Assembly (NCBI GenBank): GCA_034766995.1
Contig: CM068315.1
Coordinates: 55,126,556 to 55,190,555, forward strand
Source of the DNA: Acanthacorydalis orientalis
Lineage: Eukaryota > Arthropoda > Insecta > Megaloptera > Corydalidae
DNA length: 64,000 nucleotides
Direction: 5' to 3'
The position numbers were made by a program, and so were the translations under genes. The notes under the pieces were generated by a model. That model worked only from the letters and a program-made list of their open reading frames with translations, made no database searches and was not told the origin of the DNA. Shown one piece after another: positions 51,472 to 63,277 of this stretch (positions within the stretch are counted from its first letter, which is position 1; every line of letters begins with the position of its first letter).

Positions 51472-51506
51472 TATGACTAAATTTTCTATCCAAAATGAAT
51501 TTTTAA

Positions 51507-51536
51507 TCTCCCATAAAAAATAATTTTTATGGGAGA
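51507..51536. repeat. Short perfect hairpin CTCCCATAAAAA/TTTTTATGGGAG
   Basis: A 12 bp stem with a short loop; AATTTTTAATCTCCCAT is also directly repeated on both sides of it. Possibly a replication-slippage product. Confidence 0.5.
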
Positions 51537-51645
51537 ATTTTTAATCTCCCATATAATAAAAGATGTAATTAATAATTGAACACTAATTGTTAATTAACAT
51601 TTAATAACTGACTGTTTTTCACATTTAATAATTGATAATTGAACA

Positions 51646-51756
51646 TTGTTGATACGCATTTCGATGGCAATTTCATCGATCTAAAAACCCTGTAGATTTT
51701 TCTGCACTTTAATTGTATGGGAGTGACGGTATCGCTTTCGAAATGCGTATAAACAA
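51646..51756. mobile_element. 110 bp miniature inverted-repeat element
   Basis: The ends TTGTTGATACGCATTTCGAT and inverted TTGTTTATACGCATTTCGAA give terminal repeats of about 25 bp around a ~60 bp non-coding core. The family is not recognised. Confidence 0.6.
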
Positions 51757-52050
51757 TAATCAAAATTTATATTGAATATTTTTGTTGAAAATATGGTTTA
51801 TTGAGGAATGAAAATTTTTCTCTAACTAAACCTCTTAATTTTTCGAAAATCAATTCATGTTTGCGTATATTTCGAACTGAAAACTATAGGAACATATTTT
51901 TTTAATGATCTTTCCGAATGACAATTAAACGAGGTTAATTCAAAATATTTTAATTCGAACTCAAATGTTCTAAATATGATACGTATCATAAAAAAAACTT
52001 TTTCGATCCATAATAATCTTGAATATTGTCAGAAATTTAAAATATTTCTA

Positions 52051-52191
52051 GTAAAAAAATAAATGATTGGATCAAATGAAATCTTTTTGAAAACTGAATT
52101 TGATACTTTTGTTCTTGTATAGAAAAGTCTTTTGAGAGAATTGTACAAAATAATCAATTTGCAAGTGTGTTTTATTTTATGGAAATGAAAT
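52051..52191 (+). repeat. Direct duplication, copy 2
   Basis: Second copy of 51333-51471. The DNA between the copies includes a small palindromic element at 51646-51756. Confidence 0.75.
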
Positions 52192-52199
52192 ATTTTAAT

Positions 52200-53320
52200 T
52201 AGTGAACAAGAAAAAACATGTTTGAAAATGTGAATCGAAACCGATTTAATATCATGATTTGTAATTCCGACAGCGCAACCAATCGATTATATATCCGTTT
52301 GCCGATTAAAATATTCCAATCCATTAATGCCAAAATTAAAACATCTGACATCGTTCGTATAAAGAAAAAAACATGTACAATGAAGATTACATCAAGCATA
52401 CGAACACGTTACCGTGAAATAATAACAATATTATGTAAACGTGACCTCAGGTTTCGGCGATACCTATTCGCCAACCGCAAACGATCAGTTTTTACCGTCT
52501 GAGAAGCCGATGGATGATACAAGATTGACAACGGACGTGGCTGGACACAGGAAACCATGATACACGGACGAATATTCATTTCGAATAGATAGACACACGG
52601 ATTACTTCTTTTCTTGATTATTTTTATGGCGCCTCTGCGGCTAATTTATTGATAAAGATGTGCGAAATCATTTGTTTTTTGAAAATAAATAATCGACCGC
52701 AATATTTTCAATGTAAACTATTCGACGACCATTAAACTTCCACACGAATTCAAAAACATCCGGAATGTAGGTCAATTAATCGCCGGCAACAATCTGTGCA
52801 TATCACTTCAGATTACCGCAATCTGTTATCAGAGATTATTTTATCGAAACTCGTGCTTAATTAATATTAGTGTTGTTTTTAACGATCTCTTTGATTGTTT
52901 GTTTCATTGTTGATTTTTACAAACGAAAGCACTTCACGATTAACGATGTGATAAAAAATCAATTACGATCACAAATGTATCGGATGTAAGGAACACTACT
53001 GTTTCTTCATTTTTTGATTGATAACAAAATTCTTTTTTTTTTTCAAAAAAAGACAACAAAATTTAAAACTTCATCTCCCATGTAATTTCCAATTATACTT
53101 ATTCTAATGTATTAAAATAACATTATTGCCAGGGTAATTACAGTTTTAAAATTAAGACATTGGAAGGTACGGAAAAACACTGCCTCATTTGCAGTAGGTC
53201 AGGCCATCAAGTTTATTATTCTCTATTTATTGTGTTGAAAACTATTTGCCTGAACCGTGTCAATCATTTATATTAATATTAAAGTATATATAAAGTATAT
53301 ACTAGAAGAGGATCAATTGT
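52200..53320. other. Non-coding DNA with moderately GC-balanced patch
   Basis: 52230-52620 has more balanced composition. A 94-codon frame on the plus strand lacks recognisable domains. No element identified. Confidence 0.3.
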
Positions 53321-53324
53321 TCTT

Positions 53325-53634
53325 CATGTCAACACCCGACCACACGTCTCACAAATGACTTTAAAAAAATTAAATTAATCGGGTTATGAAACCTTACCTC
53401 ATCCACCTTATTCTCCGGACCTGTCTGTCCGACAGATTGTCATTTTTTAGACATTCGAGTAATTTTCTACGGGAGGAGACTTTCAAAGATCAAGGATCAG
53501 CTCCAAGCGCTTTCGATAAATTCATTAATTCCAGGACTCCAGAATTCTATCTTGTAGGAATAAACAAACTTATTTCTCGTTAGGAGAAACGTGTGCAGGT
53601 CAATAATCTTTATTTTGATTAATAAATATATCAT
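53325..53634 (+). pseudogene. Mariner transposase C-terminal fragment
   Basis: The plus strand reads MKPYLIHLILRTCLSDRLSF, then FFRHSSNFLREETFKDQGSA, SAFDKFINSRTPEFYLVGIN and KLISR, ending in EKCVQ-like sequence. This is the region from HPPYSPDLSPTD to the C-terminus of a DD34D mariner. It has the same family origin as the copies at 47.8 and 63.3 kb but the opposite orientation. The right boundary breaks off before the terminal repeat. Confidence 0.8.
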
Positions 53635-54358
53635 CTCCTTGCATCTAGCTAATGATATAATAAAAGAAATGGCGGTATGTAGTTTTAGATGAAAGCGATG
53701 AAGTATAAATTTGATTTAATAAGTTTATTGACATAAAGGTATGAATAAAAATTATGTACAATTTATATATATATATTTTTTTTGCTTTTTATGTCGAATA
53801 GTTGAATTTTATATTCTTTAATCAATAAATTGGGATTTAACCTTGTTTTTTATAATGAACTGTGTTTCATACAAGATTTTTAAAACACGGAACTTATATT
53901 GAGTTTAAAATTTTTGCCTTATACGAGGGTTACATGTCATTTGTATTATTCCGTATTCTTGTTTAAATGAATTGATTGGGGAAGACAAAAATATACTAAA
54001 AATATATCATTTTAAAAACGATGAAAAATCACTTTTAGAAAAAAAGTCATTTTACCTCCATTTGTACAGCTCTTAATGTTTTTGAAACCGGTATAAATGT
54101 ATACACAAATAACTTTCCTGGCACCAATAGATAATAAAATTACGTTTAGAGATCCATCATTAATTTTTACAACGTATTAAGTTCGTGTTCACTTACATTA
54201 TATAGGGGTAATAAATATTTTCGGCAGTTCACAAATTAACACAATGGATTTTATTGAAGATTTGTAACTGAAGAGAGAGAATTCATTTCGTCAGTCGCAA
54301 ATTAATGTTAAATCGATATTAAATTGTAATTATCCCTTATTAAATTGATGTTAAAATG

Positions 54359-54361
<3 letters not shown>

Positions 54362-54442
<81 letters not shown>
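54362..54442. repeat. (TA)n microsatellite
   Basis: Pure TA run, about 80 bp; among the longest pure runs. Confidence 0.95.
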
Positions 54443-54444
<2 letters not shown>

Positions 54445-54740
54445 CAATTAATATACATTCATTAGTAGTAATGTATGATTTAAAAGATAATTATAATTAT
54501 TAGGTGTACAATTTTTTTATTTTTTTAGGTTAGTTTGATTATTCGATGATCTGATCTTATGTTCAATATAATGACGGGTTTTGTGTATCGGCAGTTCCTG
54601 GGGGTTTTACGCCCTGAATATCTACATCTGACATCTATTTAAATATTGATCTCATTTCTTCTATTAACTTCATTTCAGTGGTTAGGAAAAAATTCAAAAA
54701 AACCTAGTACTCAGGTGTACAAATTAATTCGGTGTCTTAT

Positions 54741-55030
54741 TTATAGAAAATGAATGTTTGTGAAAAAATAGAATATATTCCAATTATCTCCCGTTATTTT
54801 GTTTAACTTCGCTCCATCTGTCGAGTAACTGACGAATCCCTTGTCGAAAAAAGATGGCGACTTTGAGTCGATGAAGACATAATACATTTTCGGACCTTTT
54901 CCACTGTTTTTTTTTGCATATTTATGCGTCACAAGACCTTCCATCAAAGCTGACCAAATCATTCCCGTGACTTCGGTACCGGAAAAGTTTTCAATGCCAA
55001 ATATGTAGCTTTCAGACTCCGTCACGTTGA
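54741..55030 (-). CDS. Possible exon or gene remnant of unknown function
   Basis: The minus-strand frame after an acceptor-like AAAACAATAG reads NVTESESYIFGIENFSGTEV then TGMIWSALMEGLVTHKYAKK, and later MYYVFIDSKSPSFFDKGFVS. It ends TAA after about 96 codons. Codon composition is clearly richer in GC than the flanking DNA, and the segment has mixed charged, glycine and aromatic residues. I recognise no family. It could be a last exon, a diverged transposon protein or transferred DNA. No neighbouring exon or promoter was identified. Confidence 0.35.
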
Positions 55031-55067
55031 CTATTGTTTTGTGAGGTTTTGCCAAATGTTTATCCAA

Positions 55068-56043
55068 GATATATAGCGTTTTTAAATGTTGAAGTTAGCA
55101 ATTGAAAATCTTAAAACGACGAGAAAATATTTTAATTTAAAACAGAGTTATGGTTAATTCAATTTAAAATCACAGAATTAATCTTCACACCTATTAAATA
55201 CAAATATATTATAGTTAAGTATATTACATGTGTGTATAAAATATTTGAACAGCGGGTAGTAAAAAATATACATATTAATATTAATGTACGTTTGTCATAA
55301 TAACAGTCTCAAGTTTTAAATGTTGTGTAGGAGTTTTCAATGAAATTTATGTATGTTTGTTTGTTTATTGTATTTTAACGTCGTTACAAAAATCCTTATA
55401 AATGACAATTAAATATATATATATATATATATATTTACACTGTTTTAATCTTTGATTATTTATCATTTCTCAACAATATTATGTTTAAAAAAACAGTGGG
55501 TGGAATTCGCACGCGTTGGAAGAAGAGTAACTTCTTTTCATCATTTTTTAAATATCAAAACCGTTAATTTCTCTTAATAGACAAAATTTGCCCGTTTCGG
55601 TGAGGAAAAATCGCGATGCATCTATTGTTTCGGTCACTGTTTTGTTTCTGGTGTGTAGTGATGGACTCAAGTTTCATCAACGGTTATAAATTGGCGAATA
55701 AAATCAGTCAAATTATTCATGAAAGAGTTCAAACACTTGATAAATTTGTATTTGATTTTGTTTTTTTATCAGATGTCGCCAAACGGAGTATCTGTCTTTC
55801 CCATAGCTTTTGCATAACTAATTCTGCAGTTAAGATATGAATTCCTATTTATTTGTGATAGCAATTTCAGATACCTTTAATTATCGATTCTCTAAAAAAG
55901 TAACAATATCACAAACTATTTGACAGATTGACTTGATATTTCACAGCTATTCGTAACACAGGTGTGGCAAAACAAAGCAGCAAAATTTAGCACAGATTTT
56001 GTTTGCCAGATCATGAACTTTTTAAAGTGCCCTCGTGTACATG

Positions 56044-56045
<2 letters not shown>
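55068..56045. other. AT-rich non-coding DNA
   Basis: No gene is supported. A 74-codon plus-strand frame at 55616-55840 begins with a hydrophobic stretch but shows no homology. Confidence 0.3.
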
Positions 56046-56099
<54 letters not shown>

Positions 56100-56123
56100 T
56101 ATATATATATATATATATATATA
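56046..56123. repeat. (TA)n microsatellite
   Basis: Interrupted in the middle by GTATGTATGTATT. Confidence 0.95.
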
Positions 56124-56335
56124 GGTGTGTGTATGTGAAATTTATATTTTTAAATATAGTTATATTTATTTATAGTTCATACACGTGTACGAACAATTAA
56201 AATATTTGAAATTCTTGCATTAGTTTTTCTTATAAATATAATAAAACTGCAAAAGAATAGAAATAAAACCAATTTATAAAAAAAAAACATTTTGTAAGAT
56301 AAAAACTAAAAATCGATTATTGTCCATTCACCTGA

Positions 56336-56336
<1 letters not shown>

Positions 56337-56384
<48 letters not shown>
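56337..56384. repeat. (TA)n(GT)n microsatellite
   Basis: TA run passing into GT. Confidence 0.95.
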
Positions 56385-56760
56385 AAATGTAATGATAAAT
56401 TAGTGTCCGTGTCTCACCGTTTCATTAATTATTGTCCTATTTTATTAGTGTTTTATTTTTTGATCCAGCATCCCACATTTGTTCGAATCTTCAATTTTAA
56501 TACACTTCCATTTGATTGAGTTCTTTAATATTTCTGGCAGAAGGAAATTTCGAAACTCTTTTGATGTAAGTACATCTGTTGACCAAATGTTAGCTTGATA
56601 GATTTTTTCATTTACTTTACACTTTTAATGAACAAATATTTTCGTGAAATTTGTGATCGTGATTCAGATTAGGGAGGAAATATATAAATATATTTCTTGA
56701 ATTTCTTAAACGTCATAAGAATAAATATACACATGTTTATATATTATATATATATATATA

Positions 56761-57469
56761 CACTGGATCAGAAAAGTCTCCATATAGGTAGCCGTAACAA
56801 AAATTTTCGCTTATTTTATGCTGAATTGTTTAAATTTTTTAAACTTTTTGTGGTTGATTGGAACCTAAATAGTAACTTTAAATGAGCCACCGTGAAATTA
56901 ACCATATTTGTACATTATTTCAAAATTAATCTTATGTTAAACAACGATACCTTACTAACAGGCGTCAAAAAAGTTTCCATACACTCAGCATTATTCTATG
57001 GGATTTACTTATTTGTCGTCGGGAAAGTCGCCATTTTACTGGTACTTGTGCGGTTGTTAGTGTACTAAAGGGTATCAGTTTTCAATTTAGTTAACAAATT
57101 TTCAGTTAACAAATAAATTTATAGATGGAATGAAAAAACGCATGATGAAGGCGATAAATGCAAAGGGTGGTTATTGAACAACTTACTAACGTTTCAAAAA
57201 GACTAATACAATTCATGTATTTTAATAAATAATTACTGTACCTATTAAATGTATGGATACTTTTTTGAGTTTCAAATACTGACTTTTGTTATTGTAACTT
57301 GTTTATTGATTTTACTGTTTAATAATGTAATATTTTCTTTGTGTCGTTCTCTTTGTATGATTGCAAAATGTATGTGATCTGCATATTTCCATAATAAATA
57401 CATTATTATGGTTATCACAAACAAAAAACTAAAATTATCACAAGTGCATGGAGACTTTTTGATACAGTG
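56761..57469. mobile_element. Tc1-like element with terminal repeats, no transposase
   Basis: The left end CACTGGATCAGAAAAGTCTC and the inverted right end CACTGTATCAAAAAGTCTCC differ at few positions and abut TA-rich flanks on both sides, as expected for TA-targeting Tc1 elements. The 709 bp interior encodes no recognisable DD34E transposase. Confidence 0.7.
56962..57270. mobile_element. Second, nested Tc1-type terminal-repeat pair
   Basis: GCGTCAAAAAAGTTTCCATA and inverted ACTCAAAAAAGTATCCATAC lie inside the Tc1-like element. They resemble its termini but are more diverged. This may be an older element, or subterminal repeats. Confidence 0.5.
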
Positions 57470-57474
57470 TATGT

Positions 57475-57484
57475 GTATATATAT

Positions 57485-57545
<61 letters not shown>

Positions 57546-57556
57546 AATGTGTGTGT
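57475..57556. repeat. (TA)n microsatellite at a transposon edge
   Basis: Begins a few bases after the right end of the Tc1-like element and passes into GT. Confidence 0.95.
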
Positions 57557-58170
57557 GTGTTTATATATAGAGAGAGAATATTTATATATGTTAATATGCG
57601 TGTGTATATATTTTAAAACAATTGTTGTGTTGAAGATGAACGAAAAACAAATCAGTATACAATGTATACAAGTTTTATTTATACTTGATGTGTTTGTATA
57701 TTCATATGATTGTTTACATGTGGATATTAGGAGATTAAGAATGTGAATAACACAATGAAATCTTGACACAAATACATGTTATAATTAACATTTCATACAT
57801 TTAAGAATTGTTTATTTTCTTAAGTCTAGCTAATGAAATCATATATAAACATATAAATACGAGTTTGTATAATATAGAAATCACTTCATTTATGTAACTA
57901 TTTTATTAGATAATAATACGAATAGTATACATTTGTTTTTAAACGTTGGATCACTTTTCTTGTAGGTCATTATCATTATTTCATTTGATGGTATTTGTAG
58001 CTTGTTGAACTTTTGCCCTATTATTTTTAATCTATGGAAACATGCGCAAGAGAAAATTAATAATATATATATATACTTAAATAAAAACAAAATATTATTT
58101 TTTGTGTTTTATAAAAAATCATTTTATCAAATTTTCAAAAATTAGTTTCGAATAATAGTTGTTATACAAT

Positions 58171-58350
58171 ACACGAGGGTCATTTGATAAGTATGGTAAA
58201 AAAGAAAGTTAAAAGCCATTTTGTGGAAAAATCGATTTTATTCCTCAACATAGTCTCTATTGAGGGCTACATACTCGATCCAGCGAGTTTCCAATTCTTT
58301 CATCCTGTCGGAGAAGTAGCTTTTCTCAAATTCAGTAAAATATTAGGATG
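58171..58350 (-). pseudogene. Mariner transposase C-terminal fragment with terminal repeat
   Basis: ACGAGGGTCATTTGATAAGT is a common mariner terminus. Reading inward on the minus strand gives SYFSDRMKELETRWIEYVAL, then NRDYVEE and a stop, matching the C-terminal RW-KCI-L-GDYVEK motif. The rest is missing. Confidence 0.75.
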
Positions 58351-59095
58351 CAAATGCAAGGTCTAAAAATGGCGATAACGCGATTGTTTCGGTTCTAATC
58401 ATATATTTGTAGTGTTTTTAAAATACAATGTTTAGACTTTTGTTTATTTTTCTGAAATCAATTTATTGTTTCAAACATTTTGTTAAAAAACAGTACTGAA
58501 CATATATCTACTTTATAAGTTTTAAACGTCGAATAAAATTTTTAGTGGAGTTGTCAGTAAGATAATACATAATTGTTTTATCGATTCACTTGTTCCGAAC
58601 CAACACAAAATTCCGAGAAGAAAACTGATTAATAAATAATAGTAAATACGTTCTACAGGCATTGTATTTCGGATCGAAGAATCGAACACGACACACCTCG
58701 ACTGTTCGCGAACATAAATTCTCGAGCGCCAGTTTGTTCACACTGACCATTGACCTTTGCATCACTTAACGTACTGTCTGAATATTCGATGCAACCCTTT
58801 AGTGATCTAAACGACCCCATGATTTAGCATCATAAAGGTGTTCCGTATTCCCTAAAGCATCCGCACCCCACTTAATTTGTCTCGATACATTCCGATATTG
58901 CTACCAACACTTACAAGTTTTGACATTTTATTTTTTTCCACTTTATTAAGGGGCATTGTTGACGGTGAACTAACAAGTATAATCCCAAATGTCCTGCTGT
59001 GCAACAAGTCCATTTGTAAGATGAAACTTTTTTATCGTCGTTTTTTTGTTTGTTTGTTTGTTGAATTTTTAGTGTATTAAAGGTGAATATATTTT
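58351..59095. other. Non-coding DNA with a GC-balanced patch
   Basis: 58640-58880 is more balanced in composition and contains TGACCATTGACCT at 58744-58756, two nuclear receptor half-sites spaced as a DR1. No gene is seen. Confidence 0.3.
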
Positions 59096-59120
59096 ATGAG
59101 AATCAGTTTATTTTTCGTCT

Positions 59121-59126
<6 letters not shown>

Positions 59127-59216
<90 letters not shown>
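59127..59216. repeat. (CA)n(TA)n microsatellite
   Basis: CA run of about 28 bp, then about 60 bp of TA. Confidence 0.95.
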
Positions 59217-59217
<1 letters not shown>

Positions 59218-59569
59218 ATTACATTATACTGACAATTTCAGATTTTGTATATTCATGTTGACTAAAAAAACAACATAAATGAAATGTAATTTCAGAAAAT
59301 AGTTGTTCGTTTTGACTAACAGAAATTTAGTTGATAAACATTTTGATGAAATTCATATTAGAATAATTTATAACTAACTCGCTCCCTTCGATATAACAGA
59401 ATAGTATTTCATTAAATTCATTTTTTGTAACATTATTTAATACACAATCTTTAATAACCTGCAACGGCGACGACTGAATTTTATTTACTTTTGTTAGAAG
59501 TTGGACTGTTTTTATTTGTATATTACAAATTATATTGTCAATCAGTGGATAAATGTTAACGGTTATCTA

Positions 59570-59670
59570 TGACTTGTATCTATATAACAATATATTTAAT
59601 TTTTTTAGTTCTTATCTATTTCTATATAACAATTTTATTTGCTATATAACAATATATTTATTTTTTAAAT
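59570..59670. repeat. Short tandem repeat of a TATATAACAATATATTTA-like unit
   Basis: The motif CTATATAACAAT occurs three times at about 59579, 59622 and 59642, with similar flanking bases. Confidence 0.5.
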
Positions 59671-60325
59671 TGAAATAAACATAGATATAAATAGTAAATA
59701 AAATACATAATTTCATATACATTAATGAAAGTGTGTTCGTTATATGAGGATAATTTGCAAATAAAAAAAACAATAAAGAAATCTATCTTTTTATGATCAC
59801 TTTTATTTTTTAATTTAATACTCCTTAAGTACAATACACGTTTTCTGGCGATTCTTCCGTGTTTTTTATCTCATCATTTAGTTAAGAAATGTATTCACTT
59901 GAAATGTTTTTATTAATACAATAATAATTAAAATGATAACAGTACATTTATTAAATCTTCTTCAATCTTATATCTATTTAGTGTCAATTTTAGTACAAAT
60001 ATGCTTTGTTTTATATTGAAAAATTGTATGCAAAAATCTCTTTCAGACAAAATAGCACATTCTTTTTTTCTGAATTGTATTGTATTCAGAAATGGACTGT
60101 TAATAAATTATTGTTCCCGTACTTCGAGCGAAAATCTTGATTTAAAAATCCCTTGTGACAGCTTCTAATGGACTAAAATACTGTGTAACGTATTAATCAA
60201 TGGTCAAACATTACAGCACAAATAATTCATGAGGGCGGTCTGAAATATGTTGTTAATGCATTCCTCGGTCTAGACAAAGTAAATTGTACTACTGTTCCAA
60301 ATTATTATTACAAAATGCAAATATA

Positions 60326-60600
60326 CAGGAGGCGCGAAAAGAACGAACGGGTCGTAAACATCGATATTTTTTTTTGTTTTATGATATTTTCATCTTTTTT
60401 TTTATTGCACAAAAGATAGTGTAAGGATGGGGATTTTTTCCTGATTTCACATGAAAAATGATATCACGTGAGTGATACCTATTTTCGGCTTCACAAAGGC
60501 ATTTTCCGTCGCTTCTCTCAGGATTTCTGGACATACCGTTCGAATTTCTTCTCGTATGTTGTTCTTTAGCTGCAGGATGGTTTTTGGGTTAATGAAGTAT
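60326..60600 (-). pseudogene. DDE transposase C-terminal fragment (mariner/maT-like)
   Basis: The minus strand reads NPKTILQLKNNIREEIRTVC then PEILREATENA. This is the helix (ELK-AIR-EI...PE-LR-V--N) that ends many mariner-related transposases found next to GAGGCGCGAAAAG-type termini. Here AGGAGGCGCGAAAAGAACG lies at 60327-60345 as the likely end. No catalytic residues are included. A retroelement fragment follows immediately. Confidence 0.6.
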
Positions 60601-60619
60601 ACACGTTATTTTAAGTAGG

Positions 60620-61150
60620 TTCAGAGAAAAAAACTCAGGATCGCTGTTTCTTAAAATTATTCGTTAGCCAAAAATGTTTCTATCCTCGTGTTCTTCATTC
60701 AAAGCTCTTCTGTATAACTCAGTGCAGAATTCTTCTACCCTCTCGAAGATTGATGTTTTATTAAATTTTCTCCTGTCATCCTTTGATTTCAGAGCAATTG
60801 TATGTCGTTTACCAATCATAAGGCTCTGTTTCATTTTTGATAACTTTTATTTTCTTCGATATTCTTCCTAATAAGCTAGCCGTTGTATTTTTGAACTGCT
60901 TCTCTAAAACACTTCCTCACTGTTTTCACAAATTCGGTGTATTCGATTCGGTCTTTTACACTGTCCGTTAGTTTCATTACTTTTCACTTCTTCATTAGAC
61001 ATTTCGTATTTTCTAATATTTTCTTATTTGACTTTATTTTAAGTGTTCGTCCTATTTCTTGTGTGAACTCTTTATAAATTTCAACCACTTTTTATTCAAC
61101 ATTCTCTTTTTCGTTTTCTAATATCTCAAATCGATTTTTTAATTCTATTT
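60620..61150 (-). pseudogene. Non-LTR retrotransposon ORF2 linker fragment (before reverse transcriptase)
   Basis: The minus strand gives KVMKLTDSVKDRIEYTEFVK, VRKCFREAVQKYN and, in another frame, IGKRHTIALKSKDDRRKFNK, then SIFERVEEFCTELYRRALNE. This is the YSELN-TIRK-IR...I-ALRD-NG...EICTEFYRDLY arrangement between endonuclease and reverse transcriptase domains. It has stops and frameshifts and no catalytic motifs. Confidence 0.65.
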
Positions 61151-61165
61151 CAAATTCTGCACATT

Positions 61166-61168
<3 letters not shown>

Positions 61169-61222
<54 letters not shown>
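61169..61222. repeat. (TA)n microsatellite
   Basis: Pure TA run beside the retroelement linker fragment. Confidence 0.95.
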
Positions 61223-61225
<3 letters not shown>

Positions 61226-61229
61226 ACTT

Positions 61230-63270
61230 ATTTATGTACAATACCTTTGTATGTACGAGTAAATTATCGTGTAAGTGATCATTCTTTTTTGTAGAAGACT
61301 GAACCAGAATGTTAAAAGTTAATAAATTTCCCTATGTTAATGGTATTCGCATCTGACGCACCTTAAAATCCCAAATATTCATACGTTCCTAATCGATTCC
61401 GTATTCATTTATGCTCCGAGTTTCTTAACCATTTACATATTCATGATTCGTTGTATAACGCGGATTATCATAGATTTAAAAACAAACACTGTCAATAAAT
61501 AATTATTTCACTCTATAGCGTTCTGTCCGGTCATTTTACAAACAATCGTTTCGTTATAGTTCGACGCTTTCCCATCAAATCGACATCTCGTACAAGCCGT
61601 TGAAAGATGTCAAACATCTTAATGTCTTCCATTGTAAATTAACCATATCAACGTTTGGAACATGCTCAAGAAATATTCAGTTCATCCACCACTAACCAGT
61701 GAAGATGTAACGGCAGACTTACGTGACAGAAAAGAAAATGTGCTAATTTAGTTTATTTTGCTTATGGCGACTGTGCTGATCTATTAGTGTATACAGGTCA
61801 TCGTCCCTTTCATATGTCATTTTTTCTGTATGTAAAACATTTCAATTAGATAATTCGTATATTTAGAAGAGTGATTGGCCTTACATCTCGTAGGTGATGT
61901 AGAAAGTTTACAAAACATTTACATAGTACGTTTATATAAACCACTGAGCGTTTATTGTACAGATTTATTAAATACTTTCAACGCGAAGAATCCATATTTA
62001 AGATATGAATTTATATTAAGTCCATATTAGACGGGAACACTGTTTGGTTCGTGATTTAACATTCAAATTTCATATTTTTTTTATGAATTTTATACGTACA
62101 GTTTATAATAAAAATATCCTGTAGAATAAACATATCCATGAAAATTTAGCTTGTCGTGTTCTTAAAATAATTAACTTGTGATCTTAAACAGATTTTATTA
62201 GATTTCAAGCTATTTCGAGCCAATCAATTAAAAATATGTGACAGAACAGCAGCAATTAACATGTTTTTATTATTTAAAAATTATAAAAAGATATCTAAAT
62301 GGTGTTTTTCTCACAGACGGATTTTAAATCAACCTACACACCTCAAGAGAAGAGTACTTAAACATAAATGTTCAGTAAATAATGATTGCTCGTTTGGATT
62401 GTTATTTATATTCATTTCGATGTCGATACCATCATTCTTAAAGTAGAGATTTTTTTACCTTTGAGGTGTGTTGATAATAAAAATTATCACCAATCGATTA
62501 TTGAACGATTTTAATCAGATTTTTTTTAATTCTAGTTTGAACTCATTTGTGAGAATGAATTTAGTTCCCCACAGTTCCCAAACGATGTTGTACAGTTGTA
62601 TGTTGAGCAGAAAACATGTGTTATTCACGACTGTACAACATTGAATAAACTCTTTTGATATTTACATACTTCACATTTTTGGATATTTTGTGATTTTTAA
62701 ATAAAAGAAGACATATTAGTAAAATCGTACTCCTGTGTACATTATTTTCACATTTTTACTTTTTAGAAAAATCTACTTTCTCGAATAAAAAGATTACATT
62801 TTATTGCATAAAATAATCATATATCTAGCGATTTTTCACATTCATACTCATTATGAAAGAATAACGTTTGTGAAAAATAAATATAAAAGCATAAAATGAA
62901 TGCAAATACCACTTTTTTATAGTTAGTTGCATATAAACTATTGATTCGAACAAAACGAAATACTAAGACAGACAATAAATGTCGATTTATTTTTTGTATA
63001 GAGAAATTGTTTTGTTTTTAATTTTTTATTTTAAAACAAGTCTTTTGAAGATGAGGTTTTTGATAATATTAAAATAATTCATTCGTTGAAAAGCGTCAGA
63101 CAGTCATAATTTTCATTTAATTCGATTATAAGCAACAATATATTTATTAAAAACGAAACTTGAATTAAAAGTTCAAGATCAATATTTATAAGCAGTTCGC
63201 CTTCGTTTTAAACGAGTTTAAGTACAGATATTAGAGTGACCTTCACATGATTTCGATAAATATGTTTATT
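61230..63270. other. AT-rich non-coding DNA
   Basis: No gene recognised. 62583-62643 is a loose palindrome (GATGTTGTACAG/CTGTACAACATT). CACACCTCAA at 62336 and TTGAGGTGTG at 62461 form a wider inverted pair. Either may mark a small miniature element. Confidence 0.35.
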
Positions 63271-63277
63271 ATATGTA

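Noticed and set aside
52218..52502. 94-codon plus-strand frame in a GC-balanced patch
   Set aside because: Basic and isoleucine-rich but no recognisable domain, and an opposite frame overlaps it; not strong enough to call.
55616..55840. 74-codon plus-strand frame with hydrophobic start
   Set aside because: Looks like a signal peptide at first sight, but there is no homology, the second half degenerates and the flanks are ordinary AT-rich DNA.
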